Shown here in pieces: positions 1-8,278 of a DNA stretch of 26,326 nucleotides (positions are counted from its first letter, which is position 1; every line of letters starts with the position of its first letter). The position numbers were made by a program, and so were the translations under genes. This stretch comes from a bacterium (GTDB taxonomy: Bacteria; Arandabacterota; Arandabacteria; Arandabacterales; Arandabacteraceae), in assembly GCA_025774405.1 (NCBI GenBank), contig JALGWB010000003.1, forward strand, positions 1 to 26,326, read 5' to 3'. The notes under the pieces were generated by a model, which had not been told where the DNA came from, ran no database searches, and saw only the letters and a program-made list of their open reading frames with translations.

Positions 1-450
1 TGTGCTGCCGAAGGTGCACGTCCCGCAGGGGGGAAGCAATTCGTTGAACGTGTAGTCAGAGACAGTGCCGAGCCGATAAGACTTGGTGGGATTGCAAAAT
101 GGCTTTGTGACATACTGGAGGACAGGGTGAGAGCTGAGTGTAGAGCAATTGTCCTCGGGCACATTCAGAGGGGTGGCACTCCAACTGCAAGTGACCGAGT
201 GCTTTGTACGAGGCTTGGGGTTGAAGCGGTCAATGCGCTCGTTCGTGGTGAAGCTGGGACGATGGTCGTCATAAGGAACAATGAGATCGGAACGGTTGCG
301 ATAAGCAGGATTGCCGGCAGACAGAAACTTGTCGATCCCGACAGCGATATTATAAAGGCAGCCCGGGCGACCGCTGTCTCATTTGGCGATGGCTTTAGAG
401 CCTGTGAGATTCCTCACAATGCGGAAAACCTTGTAGCCGGCCCTTCGTAA
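1..450 (+). CDS. pfkA: 6-phosphofructokinase, C-terminal part (5' end outside window)
   Basis: The frame is open from base 1 and stops with TAA at 448-450, giving the last 149 residues of a phosphofructokinase. The signature LGHIQRGGTPTASDR, followed by a TRLGVEAVNAL helix and a GTMVVIRNNEI strand, is the fructose-6-phosphate-binding and C-terminal part of ATP- or PPi-dependent 6-phosphofructokinase. The enzyme phosphorylates fructose 6-phosphate to fructose 1,6-bisphosphate in the cytosol (glycolysis). The ATP-binding N-terminal half and the catalytic aspartate lie upstream of the window, so the phosphoryl donor cannot be judged. It ends 45 bases before a methyltransferase gene on the same strand with no visible terminator between them, so read-through is possible. 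The family assignment is firm; the symbol follows the family and not proven orthology. Confidence 0.9.
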   Translation, partial: CAAEGARPAGGKQFVERVVRDSAEPIRLGGIAKWLCDILEDRVRAECRAIVLGHIQRGGTPTASDRVLCTRLGVEAVNALVRGEAGTMVVIRNNEIGTVAISRIAGRQKLVDPDSDIIKAARATAVSFGDGFRACEIPHNAENLVAGPS

Positions 451-495
451 TTTGGACTTGCCATTGCTCATTCAGTTTGACATCATCCCAACTTG

Positions 496-1383
496 ATGGG
501 CTCAGGCGAGCAAGCTTCAAACAATGTGGACCTACATAGGGTCAGCCCGATTCCCTCAGAGCTTGTGCCCTTTGCCAGATTTCCCCTGCCCAGGCAGTCT
601 TCCTGGGCGGAAGGCATTGCCAGGAGACTGAAGTGGTGGGGGCCTGTTTGGTGCCCCGTGTGTGGCAGGGTGTCTCTAATCGTTGACATCGGGTCCAATC
701 TGAGGGAAAGCTGCAAGTGCATTCGATGCCGTTCAACCAGCAGGCAGCGGCAGCTCGCATTTGTTGTCTGTTCCGTTGTTGGCTCGATCACCAGCACAAG
801 GCTGCGTTCACTTAAGGATGTTGCCGCTCTCGATGATTATGCGATCTACAATACTGAGGCGAGCCGCCAGATACACAAGCAATTGGTCGGCATGAAAAAC
901 TATGTTTGCAGTGAATATTTTGGAGAAGAATATGTCTCGGGCGAAATCGTGAAGGGTATCATGCATCAGGATTTGATGCACCTCAGCCTGGAGGATGAGA
1001 GCATTGACCTCGTCATATCATCTGACGTCTTTGAGCACATTCCAGATCCCTATCGGGCGCATCGTGAGGTTTTCAGGGTCCTGAGGACCGGTGGTAGGCA
1101 TATTTTCACGGTTCCATTTCTTCCGGGCAATATGCTTGATGATGTTCGTAGCTTTATCGACTTGAAAGGCGAGTGTATTTTCGTCAAAGAGCCGATCTAT
1201 CACGACGATCCAATACGGAAGGAGGGTACACTGGTCCACAGAATCTTCGCTCTCGAGATGCTCGTCAATCTTGCAAAGATAGGTTTCGTAGTCCGCATGT
1301 ATCATATCAGTAAAGCCTCTCTTGGTATCTTTGGCCCTTATGGACTGGTTTTCGAGGCGGTAAAACGGGGATCTCTTCTCTGA
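496..1383 (+). CDS. Zinc-finger class I SAM-dependent methyltransferase (Methyltransf_11-like)
   Basis: This is a 295-residue protein. Around residues 53-78 there is a CPVCG pair followed by CKCIRC, which looks like a rubredoxin-type zinc ribbon. The C-terminal half holds the post-I to motif III pattern of class I methyltransferases: DLMHLSLEDESIDLVISSDV, FEHIPDP, then RVLRTGGRHIFTVPF. The glycine-rich SAM motif I (GxGxG) is not evident; the corresponding stretch reads YNTEASRQIHKQ. I recall similar zinc-ribbon methyltransferases near polysaccharide and glycosyltransferase genes, where the substrate is usually a sugar or lipid, but nothing here identifies it. The start is uncertain: TTG at 493 and ATG at 496 are adjacent in frame and neither has a clear Shine-Dalgarno. 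The fold is convincing, the substrate unknown. Confidence 0.72.
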   Translation: MGSGEQASNNVDLHRVSPIPSELVPFARFPLPRQSSWAEGIARRLKWWGPVWCPVCGRVSLIVDIGSNLRESCKCIRCRSTSRQRQLAFVVCSVVGSITSTRLRSLKDVAALDDYAIYNTEASRQIHKQLVGMKNYVCSEYFGEEYVSGEIVKGIMHQDLMHLSLEDESIDLVISSDVFEHIPDPYRAHREVFRVLRTGGRHIFTVPFLPGNMLDDVRSFIDLKGECIFVKEPIYHDDPIRKEGTLVHRIFALEMLVNLAKIGFVVRMYHISKASLGIFGPYGLVFEAVKRGSLL

Positions 1384-1481
1384 CCATATCGTAATGTGAC
1401 CATCTGGCAGCATCCAAACTGTCTCTTCAGGTTCTTGAAGTCACTCTAAACCAATCCATGCCTTCTGCCGATATCTACAAA

Positions 1482-1487
1482 AGGAGG
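1482..1487 (+). promoter_or_regulatory. AGGAGG ribosome-binding site that sets the hybrid-kinase start
   Basis: A full AGGAGG lies 6 bases before ATG 1494. The longer reading frame begins at ATG 1458, but that start has no Shine-Dalgarno, so translation should begin at 1494 (12 residues shorter). Confidence 0.8.
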
Positions 1488-1493
1488 AAATCT

Positions 1494-4400
1494 ATGCCTA
1501 GGCGCTTCCGCTACGCCATTGCGGTGCTTTGCTTCATCGTTGGGCTTAGCCTCACGCATCTCATTTTTGACGCTTCTTCGAATGACGTGCTTACTGGAGC
1601 TTCTCGTTTCCGGCGGTCAATAGACATCATTGCTGCAATTGCTGCTGTGAGTCTTATTTTCTGGGTTATCCTTGAGCATCGCCGAAGGTCGATCCGGTTG
1701 CTTGATGACGAAATCATCGAGAAGTACATGGAGGTCGCAAAGACTGCTGTAGTCTTTCTAAGGCCAGATCAGAGCATCCGCTACGTGAATCCGGCTCTGT
1801 TGCGGATACTCGGCTATGAAGTCCGAGACCTTGTCGGTGAGACCTGGTCGAAGTTTCTACCTGCCAGCCATAGAGACACATTCCAGCAGATCTTCGAGGA
1901 TCTCATCAGGGGAAGGCAGGAGACGACACGCTATTTCGAGAGCCCCGTGATCGCCAGGGATGGCAGGCGCTGTCTGATAGCATGGCATAACACGGCTCTG
2001 AAGGACAGAAAGGGTAAAGCAATCGGCGTTCTGAGTCTGGGGGAGGACATAACTCAAAGGTCGAAGCACGAGGAGCATGTTCGCTGTCTTTCATCTGCTC
2101 TCGAGACTTCTTCTGAATCGGTCATCATTTCCAATTTTGAAGGTGAGATAACCCATGTCAATTCTGCTGCGCTGAGATTGTGGGGATACAGCGATGAGGA
2201 TCAAGTCATCGGGAGGAGAATGGTTGATCTCCTGGCGCCTGAGCATAGGCAAAGGGCTGCACAGGAGTTTGACGACGTCAGAACCGATGGTCTGCCAGCC
2301 AGCAGCCGCTACGAGATCATCACCTCCGGAGGGAGCAAAATACCAGTAGAGATAAGCAGCGCAGTCATGCGTGATAACGATGGCAATCCCTTGGGGATGG
2401 TCGCAATTGTCAAAGACATAACTCAGTGCCTTGCCACTGAGGAGAGGCTGAGCATCGCTGCCAGCCTGGGAAGTGACCTTGTCTATGAGTGGGATCTGGC
2501 AACCGACTGCCTGACCTGGTACGGCGACATAGAAAGTATGCTGGGCTATCCACCTGGTGAGGTTCCAAGGACTGTTCAGGAGTGGCTTGCACTCATCCAT
2601 CCGGAGGATCGAAAGTGCCTCAGGAGTGCTGTCAAGCATCATCGCACATCATCCAAACCCATCCGCTATGAATATCGCATAAGGCATAAGAATGGTCTTT
2701 GGCTCTACTGGGTTGACAAGGGGCAGGCAGTGCTCGATACGGCAGGCAAACCTGTGCGCTGGATTGGTGTTTGCAATGATGTGACTGCTCAACGTAAGGC
2801 CGAGGAGGCTTTGCGAAAGAGTGAGGAAAAGTACAGGTTGGTGAGTGAAAACATTCCTGTTGTTGTTTATTCAACGCTGGGTGATGTCGGTGCTAAATGC
2901 CTTTTCGTCTCAGGCAGGGTCAGACACCTAACAGGCTATTCCAGTTCTGAATTCCTTGAGAATCCTGACCTGTGGAAGGCAATAATTCACCCTGAAGATC
3001 GCCGCTCAGTGATCGAAAACATACGCCAAAGGCTGGCCAATAAGACAACCATAAGTGAGGAATACAGAATCGTAACCAGGCTTGGCGAGACCAAGTGGGT
3101 TCGTTACAAGGCTACTCCAATGCTTGACGAGGAAGGCAGCATTATCCGTATCGATGGCTTCATGGAGGACATCTCTGAGCGCAAGCTTGCAGAGCTGAGT
3201 CTTCAGCGTTCGGAGCGTGAACTTAGAGTAGCGCATCAGATAGCTTCTTGCTTCCTGCTTAATGAAGGCGATGGGATCTGGCAGAGGATTCTCGAAATCA
3301 ACCTCGACACTCTCGGCAGCAATTACGCATGTCTCGGCCTTTTCTGCGATGGTGGCAGAATTGCAATTCATACGTTGTGCGCTACAGATGCCGGTACCTC
3401 CTATGAGTCCGTGACCGTGGACAGGAATCAGGTACAGGCCATCTGGAAGGAGAGCCTTGAGGCGGGCCGTGGGCTTGTATCAAATACTGAGGTTCTGAGT
3501 CCCGATGCCAGGCGAACACTTAAGCAAGCCGTCGCTGCACCCCTCGTGCTCAATACCAGTCTGGTGGGAATAATAGGCGCAGGGGATCGATCTGCAAGTT
3601 ATGGCAGCCAGGACTGTCAAATGCTCGAGTGTATGGCTCGAGCTCTTTCCCCGCTGGTGCATGAGCGTCTTCAAAGGGATGCCAAGGAGCGTGAGCGGGC
3701 GCGCATTCAGAAGGAAAAGCAGGCCGTGGAAGCACAGCTCCAACAGGCGCAGAAGATGGAGGCACTTGGATCGCTTGCAGGCGGAATCGCGCATGAGTTC
3801 AACAACCTATTGGCGACTATTCGCGGCTATACCGAGCTCGTCCTTTCTAAGGTTAGCAAGGACGGCAGCATTGCAGCCGATCTTCGCCAGGTGAAGAAGG
3901 CCAGTGATCGTGCGGCGGATCTGACAAGGCAGCTTCTGCTTTTCGGTAGAAGCCATCCCATGGAAGCCACGATCGTGGACATCAATTCGGTAGTCAGTGG
4001 TATGAGCGCTATGCTCAGCCGACTTATAGGTGAAAACATAACAATCGAGACTGAGTTGGATCCACGGGTGTGGCGGATAAAAGCGGACAGGCGCAATATC
4101 GAACAGGTCATAATAAATCTGGTACTGAATTCGAAGGAAGCAATGCCTGATGGTGGCAAGATAGTGATTTCCACATACAACACTAAACTGACGGCAAACC
4201 TCGAGGATGATGCTTCGACTGAAAGCGATTATGTGTGCCTCAGCATCAGTGATACAGGTGTTGGAATGGACGAGGCAGTCCTGAGCCGTATCTTCGAGCC
4301 TTTCTACAGTACCAAGCAGACCAAGCATGGGGGTGGATTGGGGCTTGCAGTTGTTCACGGGATTGTTGAGCAGCACGGAGGAAAAATCGACGTTGAAAGC

Positions 4401-4931
4401 AAGAAGGGAGTGGGAACAACCTTCAGGGTCTATCTGCCAGCCGTACTCGACGTGTCACCTCAAAGACCGAAGTCAATTCCACTAGGAGAACTCACAGGCA
4501 AGGGGGCTGAGGTATTGCTGGTTGAGGATGAAGATTCAGTGAAAAATCTCTTTGTCAGGATTCTCACCGAAAACGGCTACAAGGTCACTACTACAACAAC
4601 ATTGGAGGAGGCTCGTAAGGCATTTGAAGCCAGGAATGGAGCGTTCACCCTGCTCCTGGCGGATCTTGCCCTTCCTGATGGTTCAGGCATTGACCTCGCA
4701 AACGAACTCAGAGCCCGAAATAGTGATCTCGCCGTTGTTCTTACAAGTGGTTATACAGATCAGGCTGGTCTCTTGCGTGATTTCGGTGATCAAGGTTTCG
4801 AATTTGTAGCCAAGCCATTCAGTGTTGTAGAGCTGTTACGTACCCTCGCTCGAGTTATAAGCTCCAGCAAACATAATTCGACTGGGGCCGAATGGCAGGA
4901 TCAAGTCTCTGCAACGAGGAGTCAATCCTGA
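1494..4931 (+). CDS. Hybrid sensor histidine kinase (2 TM, 4 PAS, GAF, HisKA, HATPase, REC)
   Basis: This protein of 1145 residues (from ATG 1494) is an inner-membrane sensor. Two hydrophobic segments (about residues 7-26 and 43-61) enclose a short periplasmic loop of only some 17 residues, so sensing is probably by the cytoplasmic PAS/GAF domains. Four PAS/PAC units lie at about 75-190, 193-310, 318-432 and 445-560, each closing with an EDIT/DVT/EDIS motif. A GAF-like domain (575-720) and a charged coiled coil follow. The HisKA H-box GGIAHEFNN places the phospho-acceptor at about H767. HATPase boxes are NLVLNSKEAM (N), DTGVGM (G1), FEPFYSTK (F) and GGGLGLAV (G2). The C-terminal receiver has the acidic VEDED cluster, phospho-acceptor about D1057 and AKPF lysine. 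The next gene starts 6 bases after the stop. The ligand is unknown; the domain calls are firm. Confidence 0.93.
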   Translation: MPRRFRYAIAVLCFIVGLSLTHLIFDASSNDVLTGASRFRRSIDIIAAIAAVSLIFWVILEHRRRSIRLLDDEIIEKYMEVAKTAVVFLRPDQSIRYVNPALLRILGYEVRDLVGETWSKFLPASHRDTFQQIFEDLIRGRQETTRYFESPVIARDGRRCLIAWHNTALKDRKGKAIGVLSLGEDITQRSKHEEHVRCLSSALETSSESVIISNFEGEITHVNSAALRLWGYSDEDQVIGRRMVDLLAPEHRQRAAQEFDDVRTDGLPASSRYEIITSGGSKIPVEISSAVMRDNDGNPLGMVAIVKDITQCLATEERLSIAASLGSDLVYEWDLATDCLTWYGDIESMLGYPPGEVPRTVQEWLALIHPEDRKCLRSAVKHHRTSSKPIRYEYRIRHKNGLWLYWVDKGQAVLDTAGKPVRWIGVCNDVTAQRKAEEALRKSEEKYRLVSENIPVVVYSTLGDVGAKCLFVSGRVRHLTGYSSSEFLENPDLWKAIIHPEDRRSVIENIRQRLANKTTISEEYRIVTRLGETKWVRYKATPMLDEEGSIIRIDGFMEDISERKLAELSLQRSERELRVAHQIASCFLLNEGDGIWQRILEINLDTLGSNYACLGLFCDGGRIAIHTLCATDAGTSYESVTVDRNQVQAIWKESLEAGRGLVSNTEVLSPDARRTLKQAVAAPLVLNTSLVGIIGAGDRSASYGSQDCQMLECMARALSPLVHERLQRDAKERERARIQKEKQAVEAQLQQAQKMEALGSLAGGIAHEFNNLLATIRGYTELVLSKVSKDGSIAADLRQVKKASDRAADLTRQLLLFGRSHPMEATIVDINSVVSGMSAMLSRLIGENITIETELDPRVWRIKADRRNIEQVIINLVLNSKEAMPDGGKIVISTYNTKLTANLEDDASTESDYVCLSISDTGVGMDEAVLSRIFEPFYSTKQTKHGGGLGLAVVHGIVEQHGGKIDVESKKGVGTTFRVYLPAVLDVSPQRPKSIPLGELTGKGAEVLLVEDEDSVKNLFVRILTENGYKVTTTTTLEEARKAFEARNGAFTLLLADLALPDGSGIDLANELRARNSDLAVVLTSGYTDQAGLLRDFGDQGFEFVAKPFSVVELLRTLARVISSSKHNSTGAEWQDQVSATRSQS

Positions 4932-4937
4932 GGGGGG

Positions 4938-7049
4938 ATGGATGTGGAACGGCAAACCACTGACGTGATTGACCTCAAAGCGACTTTGGAAAACGACACC
5001 GGGGCAGTGCTGGTTCATCTGCTCGGCTCAATCAATAGTTGTGAGACCGAAGTTGAACTTCTTGAAGTTGCAATCGGTATAGTGTGCGAATGCACAGAAA
5101 GCAAGATCGGATGGATCGGCGCACTTGATGCTGATGGCAATTTCAAGGGTATCTGTCGGGTTGGAAGCCAATCCCAGGTGACTCCCTTCGATCAGCGGTT
5201 GGATGGATTATGGGCGGAAGCAGTCAGCCAAGGAGAACCAATCATCAGAATTGGAGATGATTGCCCTTCGCCTCTCGCGCTCGATCCCAAAACGTCGAAA
5301 TTGAGCAGCCTTGTTATAGTCCCCTTCGCGGTTGATTCACGGTGTGGTTTCATAGCTGCTGCCAACTCACCGAACCCATATGAGGCTTCGACCGTTAACC
5401 TTCTCGTAGATCTGTCAAAGGTCATTGCAGTAAGCCTTGGACAGAAGCGGATTGAAGAGAGCCTGAGGGAGCGCGAGGAAAGGTTTCGTGTGATTGCTGA
5501 TTCAGCTCGTGATGGTATAGTGATGATTGATAGTGCCGGTGAGGTGACCTACTGGAACGAAGCAGCAGAGAGGATGTTTGGCTATACTGCTGATGAAATG
5601 ATGGGTCAGGAGTTGCATCTCGTAATCACACCCAAGCACCTCCACACTGCCTATCTTGAGGGATTCCAACGCTTCCAGGAAACGGGCACGGGCCCTGCGA
5701 TTGGCAAGACACTTGAGTTACCTGCAATCCGAAAGGATGGAAGTGAATTCACCGTGGAGCTTTCACTATCGGCCGTGAGATCACATGACGGCTGGCATGC
5801 GATTGGGCTGATCAGAGACATAACCGAGCGGAAGCAGGCTGAAGCGATTCTTCAGGAATCAGAACAACGCTTTCGAGCAATTTTTGAGGATTCAGCCGAT
5901 GGAATCGTAATCGGCGACTTCGAAAGCCGAGGATTCCGAATGGTCAACAAGAAGATAAGGGAAATGCTGGGCTACGAAGGGCAGGAGCTCGAAAAGCTTA
6001 GCATCAGCGACATTTGGGCTGAGCGATGGCAGGGGCGAATGGCTGATGTCCTGGGGAGCCTGAGCGCTGAGCCGACACAGAGCATCAACGGCTGCGAAAT
6101 CAAACGTAAGGATGGTTCGACTTTCCATGCAGACGTTGTCATCTCCCTTCTGAGCCTTGGTGGCAGGCGGCATTTCATGGCAATCATCCGTGACATCACT
6201 CAGCGCAAGGCCCTCGAATATCAATTGGCCCAGGTGCAGAAGCTTCAGTCAATTGGACAATTGGCGGCTGGCATAGCTCACGAGATAAATACTCCAATGC
6301 AATATATTGGCGATAATACCCTGTTTCTCAAGGATGCCTTTGGTGACCTCTCCAGGTTACTACATGCCATTCGAAGTCAGAGTGAATGCAAGCAGGGTGT
6401 AGCAATACCGGGGTCACTGATTGAGACTATCGATATCGACTTCATCGCTGAAGAGATTCCTAAGGCAATCGACCAGATTCTCGAGGGGGTCAAAAGGGTG
6501 ACCAAGATAGTCAAGGCTATGAAAGATTTCTCGCATCCGGATGAGGAAGTTGCGGCACCGTTTGATCTCAACAAGGCTATCGAAAGCACAGTCACCATCG
6601 CAAGGAATGAATGGAAATATGTGGCAGATTGTGAATTGCAGCTTGACCCAAGCCTACCACCGATACTTGGATTTCAGGGAGAATTCAATCAGGCAATCCT
6701 GAATATGGTCATCAATGCCGCCCACGCCATCGGTGAGGTTGTTGGTAAAGATTCAAACAGGAAAGGTAAGATCACCATTACAACTCGCCGTGATGGTGAC
6801 TGGGTTGAGGTTAGGATATCGGATACCGGTTGTGGGATACCTCCAGAGGTTCGGAATCGGATCTTTGATCCCTTCTTTACGACCAAGGAGGTCGGCAAAG
6901 GAACCGGTCAGGGTTTAACAATCGCTCATTCAGTCATAGTCGAAAAGCACAAGGGTAGTCTGAGGTTTGAAAGCGAAGTTGGCAAGGGCACCACTTTCAT
7001 AATTCGGCTTCCGATTCGCCAGGTTGTATCTGAGGGGGCTCAACGATGA
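4938..7049 (+). CDS. Sensor histidine kinase (GAF, 2 PAS, HisKA, HATPase), soluble
   Basis: This is a 703-residue cytosolic kinase with no membrane segment. Residues 20-165 look like a GAF domain. Two PAS/PAC domains (about 180-300 and 305-425) each end in the IRDIT motif. The H-box AAGIAHEINTPMQYI puts the phospho-acceptor at H448. The HATPase has NMVINAAHAI, DTGCGIP, FDPFFTTK and GTGQGL. There is no receiver, so phosphate should pass to a separate regulator. The stop overlaps the next ATG as ATGA (7046-7049), implying translational coupling to the receiver-HDOD gene, its likely partner. Start choice: ATG 4938 touches a run of six G (4932-4937), too close for normal spacing. GTG 4944 sits 6 bases after that run and may be the true start (701 residues). 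Confidence 0.92.
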   Translation: MDVERQTTDVIDLKATLENDTGAVLVHLLGSINSCETEVELLEVAIGIVCECTESKIGWIGALDADGNFKGICRVGSQSQVTPFDQRLDGLWAEAVSQGEPIIRIGDDCPSPLALDPKTSKLSSLVIVPFAVDSRCGFIAAANSPNPYEASTVNLLVDLSKVIAVSLGQKRIEESLREREERFRVIADSARDGIVMIDSAGEVTYWNEAAERMFGYTADEMMGQELHLVITPKHLHTAYLEGFQRFQETGTGPAIGKTLELPAIRKDGSEFTVELSLSAVRSHDGWHAIGLIRDITERKQAEAILQESEQRFRAIFEDSADGIVIGDFESRGFRMVNKKIREMLGYEGQELEKLSISDIWAERWQGRMADVLGSLSAEPTQSINGCEIKRKDGSTFHADVVISLLSLGGRRHFMAIIRDITQRKALEYQLAQVQKLQSIGQLAAGIAHEINTPMQYIGDNTLFLKDAFGDLSRLLHAIRSQSECKQGVAIPGSLIETIDIDFIAEEIPKAIDQILEGVKRVTKIVKAMKDFSHPDEEVAAPFDLNKAIESTVTIARNEWKYVADCELQLDPSLPPILGFQGEFNQAILNMVINAAHAIGEVVGKDSNRKGKITITTRRDGDWVEVRISDTGCGIPPEVRNRIFDPFFTTKEVGKGTGQGLTIAHSVIVEKHKGSLRFESEVGKGTTFIIRLPIRQVVSEGAQR

Positions 7050-8278
7050 AATTGCGAATCCTATTCGTTGACGACGAACCCCGTGTGCTTCAGGGGCTAA
7101 GGCGGATGCTCTATGGTATGCGGAATGAATGGGATATGGTGTTTGCCGAAAGTGGCGAGAAGGCGCTAGAACTACTCTCACAACAACCCTTCGATGCGAT
7201 AGTAACCGATATGCGCATGCCAGGCATGAATGGAGCAGAGTTTCTGGCGGAAGTGACAGCTAGGTATCCCGACACGATCAGATTTATCCTCTCAGGTCAC
7301 TCCGACCAGGATCTGATCTTGAAATCCGTTGGCACTGCTCATCAATATCTCAGTAAGCCTTGTGACGCACAAACGTTGAAGAATGCAGTGCGAAGGGCGA
7401 ACGAGCTCAGAAAACTCCTTGCTGATGAAAGTGTAAGCAGATTGGCAAAGCAGATCCGAACCCTGCCGAGTTTTCCCCAGGTGTACGTTGATCTCATGAG
7501 TGAGTTGAGGCTGCCCGATACCTCAATTCAAAGAATTGGAGAGATTATTTCTCGGGATATCGGGATGACAGCAAAGGTGCTTCAGCTGGTGAATTCAGCG
7601 TTTTTCGGTCTGCCGAGGCGGGTAACCGACCCAGCCCAGGCAGTCAGCCTCTTGGGGCTTGAGGTAATCAAGGGGCTTGTTTTTACCGTTCATATCTTCT
7701 CAGAATTCAAGATCGGCAGGACGGCAGGCATAGATCCTGACCAGCTATGGCGCCATAGCATGAATGTGGGTCGTCTGGCGAAGCGAATCGCAGCCACATC
7801 GGCAACGGAAGCAGATATCAGCGATTCACTGGTTGCGGGCCTGCTCCATGATGCCGGCAAACTCATGCTTGCAGCCAATGTATCCGAGCAATATGCCAAA
7901 CTGGTCGAGCAAGCCGTCGAGCAGCAGGAGCCTCTATTCGAAGTTGAAAAGCGAGCTTTCGGGATAAGCCATGCCGAGCTCGGTGGCTACCTGCTGGGGC
8001 TCTGGGCCTTTCCGGATAACATCGTTGAAGCTCTTGCCTATCACCATGAGCCCTCGCTCTCTGCTGCGGTAGGCCTAAGCCCTGTCCTTGCTGTGCATGT
8101 TGCCGACGCAATCGACCACGAACTTGGCAACGCAAGCATTGGCGCAGGTGCTCAAATAGACTTTGCACATCTTGAAAGACTTGGTCTTGCAAGTGAATTG
8201 GCGCTCTGGCGTGAGGTTTGCCTACAAGAGCTCCAGGAGGAAGGGGTAAGAGATGAGCAAGCGAGTCCTGTTTGTTGA
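7046..8278 (+). CDS. Response regulator: receiver plus HDOD domain
   Basis: This is a 410-residue cytosolic protein. Residues 1-125 are a receiver domain with acidic pair D9/D10, phospho-acceptor D55 (in VTDMRMPGMNG), a serine in ILSGHS and the lysine of YLSKPCD. Residues about 133-335 are HDOD, an HD-superfamily relative that usually lacks catalysis and acts in signalling: SISRDIGMTAKVLQLVNS-like text (here IISRDIGMTAKVLQLVNSAF) and AVSLLGLEVIKGL are typical. It keeps AGLLHDAGKLML and YHHEPS, so a metal site may remain. ATGA overlap with the upstream kinase and a 26-base overlap with the downstream receiver gene point to one polycistron. No DNA-binding domain is present. Output is unknown; HDOD proteins elsewhere affect motility, biofilm formation and c-di-GMP signalling. 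Confidence 0.92.
   Translation: MKLRILFVDDEPRVLQGLRRMLYGMRNEWDMVFAESGEKALELLSQQPFDAIVTDMRMPGMNGAEFLAEVTARYPDTIRFILSGHSDQDLILKSVGTAHQYLSKPCDAQTLKNAVRRANELRKLLADESVSRLAKQIRTLPSFPQVYVDLMSELRLPDTSIQRIGEIISRDIGMTAKVLQLVNSAFFGLPRRVTDPAQAVSLLGLEVIKGLVFTVHIFSEFKIGRTAGIDPDQLWRHSMNVGRLAKRIAATSATEADISDSLVAGLLHDAGKLMLAANVSEQYAKLVEQAVEQQEPLFEVEKRAFGISHAELGGYLLGLWAFPDNIVEALAYHHEPSLSAAVGLSPVLAVHVADAIDHELGNASIGAGAQIDFAHLERLGLASELALWREVCLQELQEEGVRDEQASPVC

Noticed and set aside
2091..2642. 183-codon minus-strand frame inside the hybrid kinase gene
   Set aside because: It is antisense to clear PAS-domain sequence, has no ribosome-binding site and no recognisable domain.
3807..4376. 189-codon minus-strand frame under the HisKA/HATPase region
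   Set aside because: Antisense shadow of a strongly conserved catalytic core; composition is unlike the real genes.
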